Positions 52,637 through 62,074 of a DNA stretch of 64,000 nt are shown piece after piece. Below the pieces are notes generated by a model. It made no database searches. It was not told the DNA's origin and saw only the letters and a program-made list of their open reading frames with translations. A program made the translations under genes and the position numbers. Source of the DNA: Stutzerimonas nitrititolerans (GTDB lineage Bacteria > Pseudomonadota > Gammaproteobacteria > Pseudomonadales > Pseudomonadaceae); the NCBI RefSeq assembly GCF_003696285.1, contig NZ_RFFL01000009.1, positions 1 to 64,000 on the forward strand. The letters are read 5' to 3'. Every line of letters starts with the position of its first letter. Within the stretch, counting starts at the first letter, position 1.

Positions 52637-52792
52637 GTAGGAGCCAGCTTGCTGGCGATCCCGCCCCTGACGTAGGGTGGATGGCCGAAGCCATCCACGC
52701 GGGGCGGAGGGTTGCCTTCCTGCCCCGCGTGGAAAATCGCGTCGCGAGTTTTCCACCCTACAAGCTGGATCGCGAGCAAGCTCGCTCCTACA
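52637..52792. repeat. Nested REP doublet between deaD and ihfB
   Basis: Outer arms GTAGGAGCCAGCTTGCTGGC (52639 on) and GCGAGCAAGCTCGCTCCTAC (52772 on) enclose a second pair, GTAGGGTGGATGGCC (52673 on) and TTTTCCACCCTAC (52750 on), which itself encloses GCGGGGCGGA/TGCCCCGCG. Three levels of inverted symmetry. The rest of the gap to 53003 is AT-richer, without a gene. Confidence 0.75.
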
Positions 52793-53003
52793 GGTCGGGT
52801 GCAGCTGACTGACCGCACAAAACCATCAGAAAAAGAACCGCAAACTTTTTCCGCCAGCGGCGCCTCCCCTAATCACATCCTTGACCTTTCAGTCAATCAT
52901 TCTGGCCTAATAAAAAAGCACACAGGCTGTTCAAACTCTGAACAACGTGCTACAAACAGGCGCAAGTCAAATGATCTAGGCGCTTGAAAACGAAGGGAAA
53001 ACC

Positions 53004-53288
53004 ATGACCAAGTCGGAGTTGATCGAGCGAATCGTCACTCAACAAGGGCTGCTGTCCTCCAAGGATGTGGAGCTGGCCATCAAGACCATGCTCGAGCAGA
53101 TGGCTCAGGCATTGGCTACCGGAGATCGCATCGAGATTCGCGGCTTCGGCAGTTTTTCCCTTCACTACCGCGCCCCTCGCATCGGCCGTAACCCCAAGAC
53201 CGGCCAATCCGTTCCGCTCGATGGCAAGTTCGTCCCGCACTTCAAGCCGGGGAAGGAGCTGCGGGATAGGGTCAATGAGGAAGAGTAG
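53004..53288 (+). CDS. ihfB: Integration host factor beta subunit
   Basis: 94 residues, with the HU/IHF fold. [14 protein letters not shown] and the DNA-binding arm [20 protein letters not shown] are typical of IhfB. It bends DNA as a heterodimer with IhfA. The ATG follows GAAGGGAAAACC. In many gammaproteobacteria ihfB follows rpsA; here deaD and repeats precede it instead. It borders the wzz/O-antigen genes, as in P. aeruginosa. Confidence 0.93.
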   Translation: MTKSELIERIVTQQGLLSSKDVELAIKTMLEQMAQALATGDRIEIRGFGSFSLHYRAPRIGRNPKTGQSVPLDGKFVPHFKPGKELRDRVNEEE

Positions 53289-53432
53289 CGTGCAGGTGTC
53301 TGCGACTTGCTAAAAGCGCGCCCTTAAAAGTTGTCATAAATCATCAATCCCGCGGAACTTTTCGGCCGCAACAGGTACAAATCCCGGTTCGCTCGCTCTG
53401 CTTTGAAGCGTATCCAGAACAAGGAATCGGGA

Positions 53433-54707
53433 ATGGTCGTGCCTCAGCAATCCAACACAACTGACGAGATAGATCTGGTCGAGCTGTTTCGTGCGCTTTG
53501 GCGGCAGAAGCTGCTCATCATTGGCGTCACGCTCATCGCCGCGGTTATAGCCGCTGCCTACGCTTTTTTAGCAACGCCTTACTATGAAACCCGAACCTAC
53601 CTGCGGCCCGTTCCGAAGAGTAACCTCGATCAGCTCAATGAAACGGGCATCTACAAGCTGACCCCCGAAGAAGCGATCAACCGGGTAGCGGGTGGCCTTT
53701 CGTCCTATGACAACCGTCTGGACTTCTTCCTGAACAATCAGGAGCTTTTTCAAAATATCCCCAAGCGGGGCGACTCGCTCGAACAGACCTTCGCGGCCTT
53801 CAACGAGACGGCGTTCGAGATGCTTCATCCCGATCCCAAGAAGACGGATAACCGCAGCGCGTTCGTCGGCCTCAAGCTCACCTATCCCAAGGGCATGGAC
53901 GGTGCGTCCGTGGTGAATGACTTCGTTTCCTATGTGGTGGAACTGGAGCGCCAAGAGATTGCCGATGATCTCGAAAGCCTGATCAATAACCGCCTGTCCA
54001 GCCTGGACATGAAGATGGAAGCGCAGCGCGCAAACTACAACGCCTCCAAAGAAGCGAAGATTGCAGCGCTTCTCGAGGAGAGTGCGCTCAACCGGGCCCG
54101 GCTGCAGGACGAACTCGCCGCTTTGCGCGAGGAGCTTAAAACGCGCCGCACCCATCGCATCCAGAAACTCAATGAGGCGATTGCCATTGCCGAATCGCTT
54201 GGGATTCGTACTCCGACCACGCCGTCGGCCATGACGCAATCCACACGCAGCGGCACGCAGGTCATTCGCACCGAAGTGACCAACCAGGAGATACCCCTGT
54301 ATTTCATGGGCACCGAAGCACTGGCGGCAGAGCGTGATGCCCTCGCTAACCGAGAATCGGACGATTTCATCGAGCCGCGTATTGCCGAAATCCAGTCCGA
54401 ACTGGCCATGCTCGAGAATAATCGTGAGGTTGAGATCCTTCAGGAGCGAGATCAGGAAGACCTGTACCTGACCGACCTTGCCCAACTGCGTGAGGAAGCT
54501 GCACGTCTGAAAGGCATCAAGCTCGATACGGAACGGTTGCGACTGGTCCGGCTGGACCAGCTCGCACTCCAGTCGCTGAATCCCATCAAACCGAAAAAAG
54601 CCATGATCATCGCCTTAGGGCTTGTGCTCGGTGGAATGCTCGGTGTGTTCATCGCGCTGGTTCGTAGCTTGATGGTGCGTAGCGGCGAGCGCCATCCATC
54701 ACTCTGA
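53433..54707 (+). CDS. wzz: O-antigen chain-length regulator Wzz (copy 1)
   Basis: 424 residues from ATG 53433 (AAGGAATCGGG upstream). An N-terminal helix (about 28-50, KLLIIGVTLIAAVIAAAYAF), a periplasmic domain with long coiled coil (about 190-270) and a C-terminal helix preceded by the Pro-rich NPIKPKKAMIIALGLVLGG. Polysaccharide co-polymerase that sets the number of O-units made by Wzy. A paralogue follows at 55193. Confidence 0.9.
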   Translation: MVVPQQSNTTDEIDLVELFRALWRQKLLIIGVTLIAAVIAAAYAFLATPYYETRTYLRPVPKSNLDQLNETGIYKLTPEEAINRVAGGLSSYDNRLDFFLNNQELFQNIPKRGDSLEQTFAAFNETAFEMLHPDPKKTDNRSAFVGLKLTYPKGMDGASVVNDFVSYVVELERQEIADDLESLINNRLSSLDMKMEAQRANYNASKEAKIAALLEESALNRARLQDELAALREELKTRRTHRIQKLNEAIAIAESLGIRTPTTPSAMTQSTRSGTQVIRTEVTNQEIPLYFMGTEALAAERDALANRESDDFIEPRIAEIQSELAMLENNREVEILQERDQEDLYLTDLAQLREEAARLKGIKLDTERLRLVRLDQLALQSLNPIKPKKAMIIALGLVLGGMLGVFIALVRSLMVRSGERHPSL

Positions 54708-55192
54708 GCATCTGCCGCAAGCTCTTGGGAAGCACGCCCTCGCGGCGAATGCAGGCCGCAAGGCTTGCAATATCCTCTAATGGTGTCGTCCCGTGCTTTG
54801 ATCGCTCCCATGCTCCGCGTGGGAGCGCAGCTTGCGATGCTCTGGGTGTCCCGACGCAGAGCGCCCCGGATGGGTTCCCAGCTGGGGCGTGGGAACTATC
54901 AGGTCCAGCGGTCTGCAAACAGCTTAAAACACATCGCACCGAGGTGGGGCCCCGCAGCGGCTAGACACCCCGAGGTGCCCAAAATCCTCTCGGCCTTGCA
55001 GGTTTTTGCGAGTGGCTAGCGCATTCGTCTGAAGGCGGGTGCGCACAACAGCATGGTTCCAGCTGGAATAACTTGTCTTTTGTGATCTAGGTGGCAAAAT
55101 TGCATCCGTCACGAAAGAGCGGAACCTTTCCGCTCTCGTGTAGTCCCGCCTTGGCGCAGTAGTTGCGCCCCACTCAAGAAACGGAATTCGAC
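54708..55192. other. Gap between the two wzz genes with palindromic repeats
   Basis: 485 bases without a gene. CTCCCATGCTCCGCGTGGGAG (about 54806-54826) and later TTCCCAGCTGGGGCGTGGGAA (about 54875-54897) belong to the same family as 40077-40175. GAGCGGAACCTTTCCGCTCT (about 55118-55137) is a hairpin near the second wzz start. Confidence 0.55.
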
Positions 55193-56473
55193 GTGAACGC
55201 TGTGGCCTCTCCGCAAAATCTAAGCCCAGTTGCCAGTGATGAGATTGACCTGATTCAACTCATCAGCGCGCTATGGAAGCAAAAAGTACTCATCATCGCG
55301 GTCACTGCTCTGGCTGGAGCAGTCGGGCTGCTCTATGCGCTGGTCGCAACACCCTATTACAGCGTCCAGAGCGTGCTGCGGCCAGCGGCGATCAAGGATC
55401 TCGACGAGCTTAACCACCTGGGTATCTACGAGCTGTCGCCTAAACAGGCGTTGGCCCAGGTCGGAGCAGCACTCGATTCCTACGATAACCGGCTCGGCTT
55501 CTTTCGTGATAATCAGCAGCTGTTCGCTGACTTGGCCCAGCCCGGTCGCAGCCTCGAACAAACCTTTGAGTCTTTCAATGATGAGGCTTTCAAACTGCTG
55601 CAGCCCGACCCCAAGAAGGCTGAAGGCACCACGCCTTTTGTCGGTATCCAACTGACCTACCCGGAGAACATCAACGGCGTCGAGGTCGTGAACGGTTTCG
55701 TGCAGTACTCGCTGAACAATGTGCGTCAACAGATTGCGGCCGACCTCGAGACGCTCATCGGTAATCGCCTCAATCAACTGGAAACGCGGATGGATGCGGC
55801 ACGCGCCAACTACGAGGCCAGCAAGGAAATCAAAATCGCCAAGCTGAGTGAGGCGGATGCACTCAAGCGCGCCCAGCTCAACGACGAGCTCGCAGCGCTG
55901 CGCCAGCAATTGAAGACTCGCCGCGATAACCGCATCAATCAGCTCAATGAAGCGATTCGCATCGCCACCTCGCTGGGCATCACCAAACCCACGACGCCGT
56001 CTTCGCTCGGCGCGGCCCAGATCACCAGCCAGGGCAGCGTGATCCGCACCGAAGTCAACAATCAGCAGATCCCGCTTTACTTCATGGGCAGCGAAGCGCT
56101 GGAGGCCGAGCGCAAAGCGCTCCTGGCGCGCCGCTCCGACGATTTCACCGAGCCCCGCATCGCTGAAATCGCCCGTGAACTCAAGTTGCTCGAGCACAAC
56201 CGCCAGATCGAAGCGCTCAACAGTCGCGAGAATGAAGACCTGTTCCTGAAGGATCTTGCCGGTTGGCGTGAAGAGGCTGCACGGCTACGTGCGATGCAGT
56301 TGGATACCGATTCGCTCAAACTCGTCTCCATTGACCAGAGCGCCGTAGAGCCAAGCAGCCCGATCAAGCCCAGGAAGGCCCTGATCGTCGCGCTCGCTCT
56401 AGTGCTCGGCGGCATGTTCGGCTTGTTCATCGCGCTGATGCGTAATCTGCACCGGCCCGCACCGGCAATCTAA
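55193..56473 (+). CDS. wzz: O-antigen chain-length regulator Wzz (copy 2)
   Basis: 426 residues from GTG 55193 (ACGGAATTC upstream). The same architecture as copy 1: TM at about 30-50, periplasmic coiled coil and C-terminal TM after PSSPIKPRKALIVALALVLG. The two proteins align along their whole length (for example AATPYY/VATPYYS, SYDNRLDFF/SYDNRLGFF, IPLYFMGTEAL/IPLYFMGSEAL). This shows a gene duplication, perhaps giving two modal chain lengths. Confidence 0.9.
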   Translation: MNAVASPQNLSPVASDEIDLIQLISALWKQKVLIIAVTALAGAVGLLYALVATPYYSVQSVLRPAAIKDLDELNHLGIYELSPKQALAQVGAALDSYDNRLGFFRDNQQLFADLAQPGRSLEQTFESFNDEAFKLLQPDPKKAEGTTPFVGIQLTYPENINGVEVVNGFVQYSLNNVRQQIAADLETLIGNRLNQLETRMDAARANYEASKEIKIAKLSEADALKRAQLNDELAALRQQLKTRRDNRINQLNEAIRIATSLGITKPTTPSSLGAAQITSQGSVIRTEVNNQQIPLYFMGSEALEAERKALLARRSDDFTEPRIAEIARELKLLEHNRQIEALNSRENEDLFLKDLAGWREEAARLRAMQLDTDSLKLVSIDQSAVEPSSPIKPRKALIVALALVLGGMFGLFIALMRNLHRPAPAI

Positions 56474-56601
56474 CCATCCATCCCTCGGTACGCCGCTGGC
56501 ACCTCAGCGGTGCCGAAACCCGATAGAATCTCCTTTTTAATTTTCAGCCGACTCGTGAACAGGGTGCCGCGAGTCGTTGGCACATCGTTAAAGGAATAAC
56601 C

Positions 56602-58272
56602 ATGGGCTATCCTCAAATCGAACATCACGGCGCCAAGGACGGCGTGACCGGTTCCTGTCACCAGCTCGACATGAATGCTACGACCAGTCTTCTAGTCGAC
56701 TGCGGGCTGTTTCAAGGTGACGACGCTTCCATTCCGAGCGGCGAGGGCGGTAGCCGTCTACCGATCGACTTTCCGCTGGATACCATCAAGGCGCTGGTGG
56801 TCACCCATGTACACATCGACCATGTCGGGCGTATTCCCTATCTGTTGGCGGCAGGCTTCGAAGGGCCGATTCTTTGCAGCGAAGCCTCGGCAAAACTCCT
56901 GCCCATCGTTCTTGAAGATGCCTTCAAGCTGAGCTTCAGCTGCGACCAGCAGCGTATCGAGCGCTACATCGATCTGGTGGAAAGCCGCCTCGTCGCTCTG
57001 CCTTATCAGCATTGGTTCACGCTGGTAGATACCGACGAACTGAACGCGCGTATCCGCCTGCAACGTGCCGGCCATATCATTGGTTCCGCCTATGTGGAAA
57101 TCGATCTGAATTATCCTCAGGCAGGGGAGAGCAAGCGGATAGTGTTTTCCGGCGATCTGGGCGCACCCCATGCGCCATTTCTGATGCCACCGCAACCGCC
57201 CGAACGTGCGGATATCCTGGTGCTGGAAAGTACCTATGGCGACCGTCTTCACGAAGACCGGCAAACCCGCCGCCAGCGCCTAGAAGCAGTCATCGAACAA
57301 GCGTTGCAGGACCAGGGCACAGTCCTTATCCCGGCCTTCAGCATCGGCCGCACCCAGGAACTGCTCTACGAACTGGAAGAAATCATCCATACGCGCTCTG
57401 TAGGCGCGAGCTCACTCGCAAATATGCTCCCTTCCGAGACCGTACCCGCTTCTGTAGGAGCGAGCTCGCCCGCGAACAGCAACACCGACCGTCCCCCTCT
57501 CCCCACCGAGACGAGGGTCACTCTCCCCACCGAGGAGAGGGCCGTCCCAATTCTCCCTCTCCCCTCTGGGGAGAGGGCTGGGGTGAGGGGAAGGGAAACT
57601 ATGCCAGAGAACGAGATTACTGCCGAAAGCGCCGAGGTGAGAGGAGAAGCGGCAGGCGACACGCCCGAAACCAACTGGCCCGAACTCCCCATCATCCTCG
57701 ACTCACCCTTGGCCAGCCGCTTCACTGCAGCCTACCGTGAGCTGAAACCCTTCTGGAACCAGGAAGCCCGCGACAGAGTCCAATCCGGGCGCCGCCCGCT
57801 GGCCTTTGAACAACTCATTACACTAGACAGCCACAGCGACCACCAACGAATAGTGAACCACCTGACTCAAACTGCACGCCCCGCCATCGTGATTGCCGGT
57901 GGTGGCATGTGCTCGGGTGGCCGCATCGTCAATTACCTGAAAGCCATGCTGGGCGACAAAAGGCACAACGTCCTTTTCGTTGGCTACCAGGCCAAAGGCA
58001 CGCCAGGGCACGCCATCCAGACCTACGGTCCGAAAGGCGGCTATGTAAACCTGGATGGTGAACGCTTCGATATTCGTGCTGGCATTAGCAGCATCGGTGG
58101 CTACTCTGCCCATGCGGATCAGAACGGGTTGGTGGATTTTGTGACTGGGATGCAGCAGTGGCCGACTGAGATTAGGGTGGTGCATGGTGAGCAACGGGCC
58201 AAGGAGGCGTTGGCTGAAACATTGAAGGCTCGCTATATCGATGACAATAAGGATGTGGAGCTACGACTATGA
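56602..58272 (+). CDS. MBL-fold/beta-CASP RNase-like protein with a repeat-derived insert
   Basis: 556 residues from ATG 56602 (AAAGGAATAACC upstream). Metallo-beta-lactamase motif HVHIDH at 69-74, then His158, Asp184 and STYGDR. The beta-CASP part has ILDSPLASRF, GGGMCSGGRI and SAHADQ. It resembles YsnF/RNase J-CPSF-type hydrolases and is cytoplasmic. Residues about 265-352 are low-complexity and encoded by REP and CCCTCTCCC-type repeats. They split the family's continuous EELxxII-to-LDSPLA segment, and the frame stays open. Function in this locus unknown. Confidence 0.8.
   Translation: MGYPQIEHHGAKDGVTGSCHQLDMNATTSLLVDCGLFQGDDASIPSGEGGSRLPIDFPLDTIKALVVTHVHIDHVGRIPYLLAAGFEGPILCSEASAKLLPIVLEDAFKLSFSCDQQRIERYIDLVESRLVALPYQHWFTLVDTDELNARIRLQRAGHIIGSAYVEIDLNYPQAGESKRIVFSGDLGAPHAPFLMPPQPPERADILVLESTYGDRLHEDRQTRRQRLEAVIEQALQDQGTVLIPAFSIGRTQELLYELEEIIHTRSVGASSLANMLPSETVPASVGASSPANSNTDRPPLPTETRVTLPTEERAVPILPLPSGERAGVRGRETMPENEITAESAEVRGEAAGDTPETNWPELPIILDSPLASRFTAAYRELKPFWNQEARDRVQSGRRPLAFEQLITLDSHSDHQRIVNHLTQTARPAIVIAGGGMCSGGRIVNYLKAMLGDKRHNVLFVGYQAKGTPGHAIQTYGPKGGYVNLDGERFDIRAGISSIGGYSAHADQNGLVDFVTGMQQWPTEIRVVHGEQRAKEALAETLKARYIDDNKDVELRL
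57394..57660 (+). repeat. REP and CCCTCTCCC repeats inserted in frame in the MBL gene
   Basis: GTAGGCGCGAGCTCACTCGC (57400 on), GTAGGAGCGAGCTCGCCCGC (57454 on), then CCCTCTCCCC-type repeats (57494-57590) including CCCTCTGGGGAGAGGGCTGG. The encoded peptide is Ser/Pro/Thr/Glu-rich. Confidence 0.85.
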
Positions 58273-58339
58273 GCGTGCCGGCCCTTACTCAGCCTTGTTT
58301 CGTGTGTAGGATGGACAGTAATAAAAGGATCTCTGGTAA

Positions 58340-59440
58340 ATGAAAATTCTCGTAACCGGTGGAGCCGGTTTCATCGGTTCGGCAGTGATTCGTCACATCA
58401 TCGGCAGCACGACTGATTCTGCAGTCAATCTCGACAAACTGACCTATGCCGGCAACCTCGAATCCCTGGCTGAAGTCAGCGACAGCGAGCGCTACGCCTT
58501 CGAGCATGTTGATATTTGCAACCGTGCCGAACTGGATCGTGTTTTCAGCGAACACCAGCCAGACGCAGTGATGCATCTGGCTGCCGAGTCCCATGTCGAT
58601 CGTTCAATCACCGGGCCGGCTGCATTCATCGAAACCAACATCGTCGGCACCTATACCTTGCTTGAAGCGGCTCGCCATTATTGGCAAGGCCTGGACGATA
58701 CGCGCAAGGCAGCTTTCCGCTTCCATCACATCTCCACCGACGAGGTGTATGGCGATCTGGAAAATCCGGAAGAGCTCTTCACCGAAACGACGCCTTACGC
58801 ACCCAGCTCTCCTTATTCAGCAAGCAAGGCCAGCTCTGACCACCTAGTTCGGGCATGGCAGCGCACCTATGGCCTGCCCGTGCTGGTCACCAATTGCTCC
58901 AACAACTATGGCCCTTACCATTTTCCCGAGAAGCTTATCCCGCTGATCATCCTCAACGCCTTGGAGGGCAAGCCGCTGCCTATCTACGGCAAAGGCGATC
59001 AGATTCGTGATTGGCTGTACGTCGAAGACCACGCTCGTGCCCTGTACAAGGTGCTGACCGAATGCCAGATAGGCGAGACCTACAACATCGGCGGCCATAA
59101 CGAAAAACAGAACATCGAAGTCGTCCATACCCTTTGCGACATCCTCGACGAGCTCAGCCCAGCCACAGCGGGCATGGATGGCACTTTACCTGTAGGAGCG
59201 GACTTGTCCGCGATCAGTTCTTACAGGCAGCTCATCACTTATGTCCAAGACCGCCCCGGCCATGACCTGCGCTACGCCATCGACGCCAGCAAGATCCAGC
59301 GCGAATTGGGCTGGACGCCTGTGGAGACATTCGAGACCGGCATCCGCAAAACAGTTGAGTGGTATCTGAATAACCTTGAGTGGTGCCGCCGCGTGCAGGA
59401 TGGCAGTTATCAACGCGAACGCCTCGGCACCATTGCTTAA
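58340..59440 (+). CDS. rmlB: dTDP-glucose 4,6-dehydratase
   Basis: 366 residues, about 13 longer than usual. Rossmann GGAGFIGS at 7-14, catalytic Thr133-Asp134-Glu135 (STDEV) and Tyr159-xxx-Lys163. It makes dTDP-4-keto-6-deoxyglucose, the precursor of rhamnose and Fuc4N. Residues about 281-293 ([12 protein letters not shown]) come from a REP element inside the gene. It sits in a variable surface region before the conserved [14 protein letters not shown], so activity is probably kept. No rmlD or rmlC follows. Confidence 0.93.
   Translation: MKILVTGGAGFIGSAVIRHIIGSTTDSAVNLDKLTYAGNLESLAEVSDSERYAFEHVDICNRAELDRVFSEHQPDAVMHLAAESHVDRSITGPAAFIETNIVGTYTLLEAARHYWQGLDDTRKAAFRFHHISTDEVYGDLENPEELFTETTPYAPSSPYSASKASSDHLVRAWQRTYGLPVLVTNCSNNYGPYHFPEKLIPLIILNALEGKPLPIYGKGDQIRDWLYVEDHARALYKVLTECQIGETYNIGGHNEKQNIEVVHTLCDILDELSPATAGMDGTLPVGADLSAISSYRQLITYVQDRPGHDLRYAIDASKIQRELGWTPVETFETGIRKTVEWYLNNLEWCRRVQDGSYQRERLGTIA
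59189..59217 (+). repeat. REP element inside rmlB
   Basis: CTGTAGGAGCGGACTTGTCC followed by GCGATCAG. The perfect stem GCGGAC/GTCCGC (59198-59211) is a typical Pseudomonas REP. Confidence 0.85.
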
Positions 59441-59452
59441 GGAAGTAACTTC

Positions 59453-60316
59453 ATGAAAGGTATCGTTCTAGCCGGTGGCTCTGGCACACGGCTTTATCCC
59501 ATCACCAAGGGCATATCCAAGCAGTTGTTGCCGATCTACGACAAGCCCATGATCTATTACCCTCTGTCTGTGCTGATGCTGGCGGGTATCCGCGACATTC
59601 TCCTGATCAGCACTCCGGACGATATTGGTAGTTTTCAGCGTTTGCTCGGGGACGGCAGCGATTTTGGTATTAGGCTCAGCTACGCAGTACAACCAAGCCC
59701 CGATGGTCTCGCGCAAGCCTTTATCATTGGTGAAGAGTTTATTGGCGACGATTCAGTGTGCCTCGTACTAGGCGACAATATCTTCTACGGCCAAGGCTTT
59801 AGTCCCATGCTGCATACAGCTGCGACCAGAAAGCGGGGTGCAACTGTATTTGGCTATCAAGTCAAAGACCCCGAGCGCTTTGGGGTTGTCGAGTTTGATG
59901 AAAACAAACGCGCTGTCACCATTGAAGAAAAACCGCTAAAGCCAAAATCAAACTATGCGGTAACTGGCCTTTACTTTTACGACAACGATGTCGTGGAAAT
60001 GGCCAAGCAAGTTAAACCTTCGGACCGTGGCGAGCTGGAAATTACTAGCATCAACCAAGCTTACCTGAAGCGCGGCAGTCTGAATGTAGAGCTATTAGGG
60101 CGAGGCTTCGCCTGGCTCGATACGGGTACCCATGAAAGCCTACTGGAAGCTGCCCACTTTGTTGAGACTATCGAAAAACGTCAGGGTTACAAGATTGCTT
60201 GCTTGGAAGAGATCGCATTCCTGAATAATTGGCTAAATGCCGATGATTTGCAACGTCTTGGGAGATCGCTTAGCAAGAATGGGTATGGGCAGTATCTGCT
60301 CTCCCTTGTTGGTTAA
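59453..60316 (+). CDS. rmlA: Glucose-1-phosphate thymidylyltransferase
   Basis: 287 residues. Nucleotidyltransferase signature [20 protein letters not shown] at 6-25; [10 protein letters not shown] and [18 protein letters not shown] are typical of RmlA. It makes dTDP-glucose for RmlB. Starts 12 bases after rmlB. GC falls noticeably from here onward. Confidence 0.95.
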   Translation: MKGIVLAGGSGTRLYPITKGISKQLLPIYDKPMIYYPLSVLMLAGIRDILLISTPDDIGSFQRLLGDGSDFGIRLSYAVQPSPDGLAQAFIIGEEFIGDDSVCLVLGDNIFYGQGFSPMLHTAATRKRGATVFGYQVKDPERFGVVEFDENKRAVTIEEKPLKPKSNYAVTGLYFYDNDVVEMAKQVKPSDRGELEITSINQAYLKRGSLNVELLGRGFAWLDTGTHESLLEAAHFVETIEKRQGYKIACLEEIAFLNNWLNADDLQRLGRSLSKNGYGQYLLSLVG

Positions 60317-60366
60317 TGCTTGGTTGAGTAGTTTAACTCTAGAAATGTTTTTTACCAGGAAATGAT

Positions 60367-60939
60367 ATGGCCTATTATTCAAAAGAGAAACTTGCGGCAA
60401 TGGGCTTCAAACGTTTGGGAGAAAATGTAAAAATTAGCGATAAGGCTAGTATTTATAACTGTGATCAGATTGAAATTGGTAATAACTCACGTATTGATGA
60501 TTTTTGCGTAGTGTCCGGAGCTGTCAATATTGGCGCGTTTTGCCATATAACTCCGATGTGTCTAATAGCCGGTGGTTTGCCGGGGATTACTTTTGACGAT
60601 TTTAGCACTCTAGCATACGGTGTTAAAGTGTTCGCACAGAGTGATGACTATTCTGGCGAAAGTATGGCAAATTCCCTTGTTCCAAGGGAATATAAAAATG
60701 AAATTTTTAAAGCTGTTACCATTGGTCGTCACGTTATAGTCGGAGCTGGCGCTATAATATTTCCTGGCGTGCATGTTGCGGTTGGATGCTCAGTTGGATC
60801 TATGGCGTTGCTGAATAAAAGCACCCAGCCCTGGGGAGTTTATGTAGGAAATCCCGCTCGTCGTATAAAAGAACGCAAGAAAAATTTGCTTGAATTAGAA
60901 AGAAAGTTTTTGGAAGAGATTAAAAATGATTCCTTTTAA
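60367..60939 (+). CDS. Hexapeptide-repeat acyltransferase of the O-antigen cluster
   Basis: 190 residues, AT-rich. Left-handed beta-helix repeats throughout (VKISDKASIYNCDQIEIGNN, AVTIGRHVIVGAGAIIFPGV), then WGVYVGNPARRIKERKK, typical of LacA/WbbJ-type acetyltransferases. Placed between rmlA and wecE and overlapping wecE by 14 bases. It may N-acetylate dTDP-Fuc4N, in place of the GNAT-type WecD, or O-acetylate the O-unit. The choice is inference. Confidence 0.75.
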   Translation: MAYYSKEKLAAMGFKRLGENVKISDKASIYNCDQIEIGNNSRIDDFCVVSGAVNIGAFCHITPMCLIAGGLPGITFDDFSTLAYGVKVFAQSDDYSGESMANSLVPREYKNEIFKAVTIGRHVIVGAGAIIFPGVHVAVGCSVGSMALLNKSTQPWGVYVGNPARRIKERKKNLLELERKFLEEIKNDSF

Positions 60940-62074
60940 TAAGCCGCCGTATACGGGGAATGAAGTCCAGCACGTACTGGCCGCGATGCGCAGTGAGAAA
61001 ATCTCTGGTGATGGTGTGTACGGTAAGCTATGCCAAACTTGGTTTGAAAAACGGCTGGGTTGCAGAAAGGCATTGCTTACACCTTCCTGTACACATGCAT
61101 TGGAAATGGCGGCTCTGCTGATTGATGTTAAGCCGGGTGATGAGGTCATCATGCCAAGCTATACATTTGTCAGCACCGCAAATGCATTCGTTCTCCGGGG
61201 AGCTAGAATCGTATTTGTAGACATCCGACCAGATACGATGAATATAGATGAAAAGCTAATTGAGGCGGCGATTACAGATAAGACAAAAGCAATCGTACCG
61301 GTGCATTACGCAGGTGTAGCCTGTGAAATGGATACGATCATGGCAATTGCAGAGCGGAATGGTCTTTTTGTGATAGAGGATGCTGCTCAAGGAATGATGT
61401 CTACTTACAAGGGTCGCCAGTTGGGCTCGATTGGCCATATGGCCGCGTACAGCTTTCATGAAACCAAAAACTATACCAGCGGCGGCGAGGGTGGGCTGCT
61501 TATCATCAACGATGAGCAGTTCGTAAAAAGAGCAGAAGTAATTCGAGAGAAGGGCACTAATCGAAGCCAATTCTTCCGAGGGGTAGTGGATAAATATACC
61601 TGGGTTGATGTAGGGAGTAGTTACTTGCCTTCGGAGTTGCAGTCGGCATTTTTGTACGGACAGCTCGAAAAAGCTGAAGAAATCAATATAGCCAGGCTGG
61701 CTTCTTGGGAAAAATACAATGAGGCTTTTCTAGCGTTGAGGGATGCTGGTCTTGTCGAGTTGCCTACTATAGCAACCGACTGCCAGCATAATGCACACAT
61801 GTTCTACCTTAAGTTCAAAGATCTTGAAATGAGAAGTCGAGTCATAACGGCTCTGAAAGAATGTCAAATTCTGGCAGTTTTTCATTACATACCTCTCCAT
61901 AGTTCCCCGGCAGGTACCACTTTTGGCCGATTTTCTGGAAAGGACCGCTATACGACTTCGGAAAGCGAACGCTTGCTACGGTTGCCCATGTGGTTTGGAA
62001 TTGAGGAAAGCACTATTAAAAAGATCGTGAGTGTTGTCTCAACTGCGATCGTTGGAATTGGCTCCTTAAATTGA
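60926..62074 (+). CDS. wecE: dTDP-4-amino-4,6-dideoxygalactose transaminase
   Basis: 382 residues. DegT/DnrJ/EryC1 aminotransferase, PLP lysine Lys181 in SFHETKNYTSGGEGG. Long identities with E. coli WecE (RffA), such as EVIMPSYTFVSTANAFVLRG, PVHYAGVACEMDTIMAIAER and IREKGTNRSQFFRGVVDKYT. It converts dTDP-4-keto-6-deoxyglucose to dTDP-Fuc4N. Its stop overlaps the TTG of wzx. AT-rich, as for the whole 3' part of the window. Confidence 0.93.
   Translation: MIPFNKPPYTGNEVQHVLAAMRSEKISGDGVYGKLCQTWFEKRLGCRKALLTPSCTHALEMAALLIDVKPGDEVIMPSYTFVSTANAFVLRGARIVFVDIRPDTMNIDEKLIEAAITDKTKAIVPVHYAGVACEMDTIMAIAERNGLFVIEDAAQGMMSTYKGRQLGSIGHMAAYSFHETKNYTSGGEGGLLIINDEQFVKRAEVIREKGTNRSQFFRGVVDKYTWVDVGSSYLPSELQSAFLYGQLEKAEEINIARLASWEKYNEAFLALRDAGLVELPTIATDCQHNAHMFYLKFKDLEMRSRVITALKECQILAVFHYIPLHSSPAGTTFGRFSGKDRYTTSESERLLRLPMWFGIEESTIKKIVSVVSTAIVGIGSLN

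Noticed and set aside
52880-52930. TTGACC ... TAATAA before ihfB as a promoter
   Set aside because: Spacing is about 21 bases, too long for a normal sigma-70 promoter; evidence insufficient.
54725-55019. Small frames between the two wzz genes
   Set aside because: They are translations of palindromic repeats without start signals; unlike the mshE-mshG bridge they are not coupled to the neighbours.
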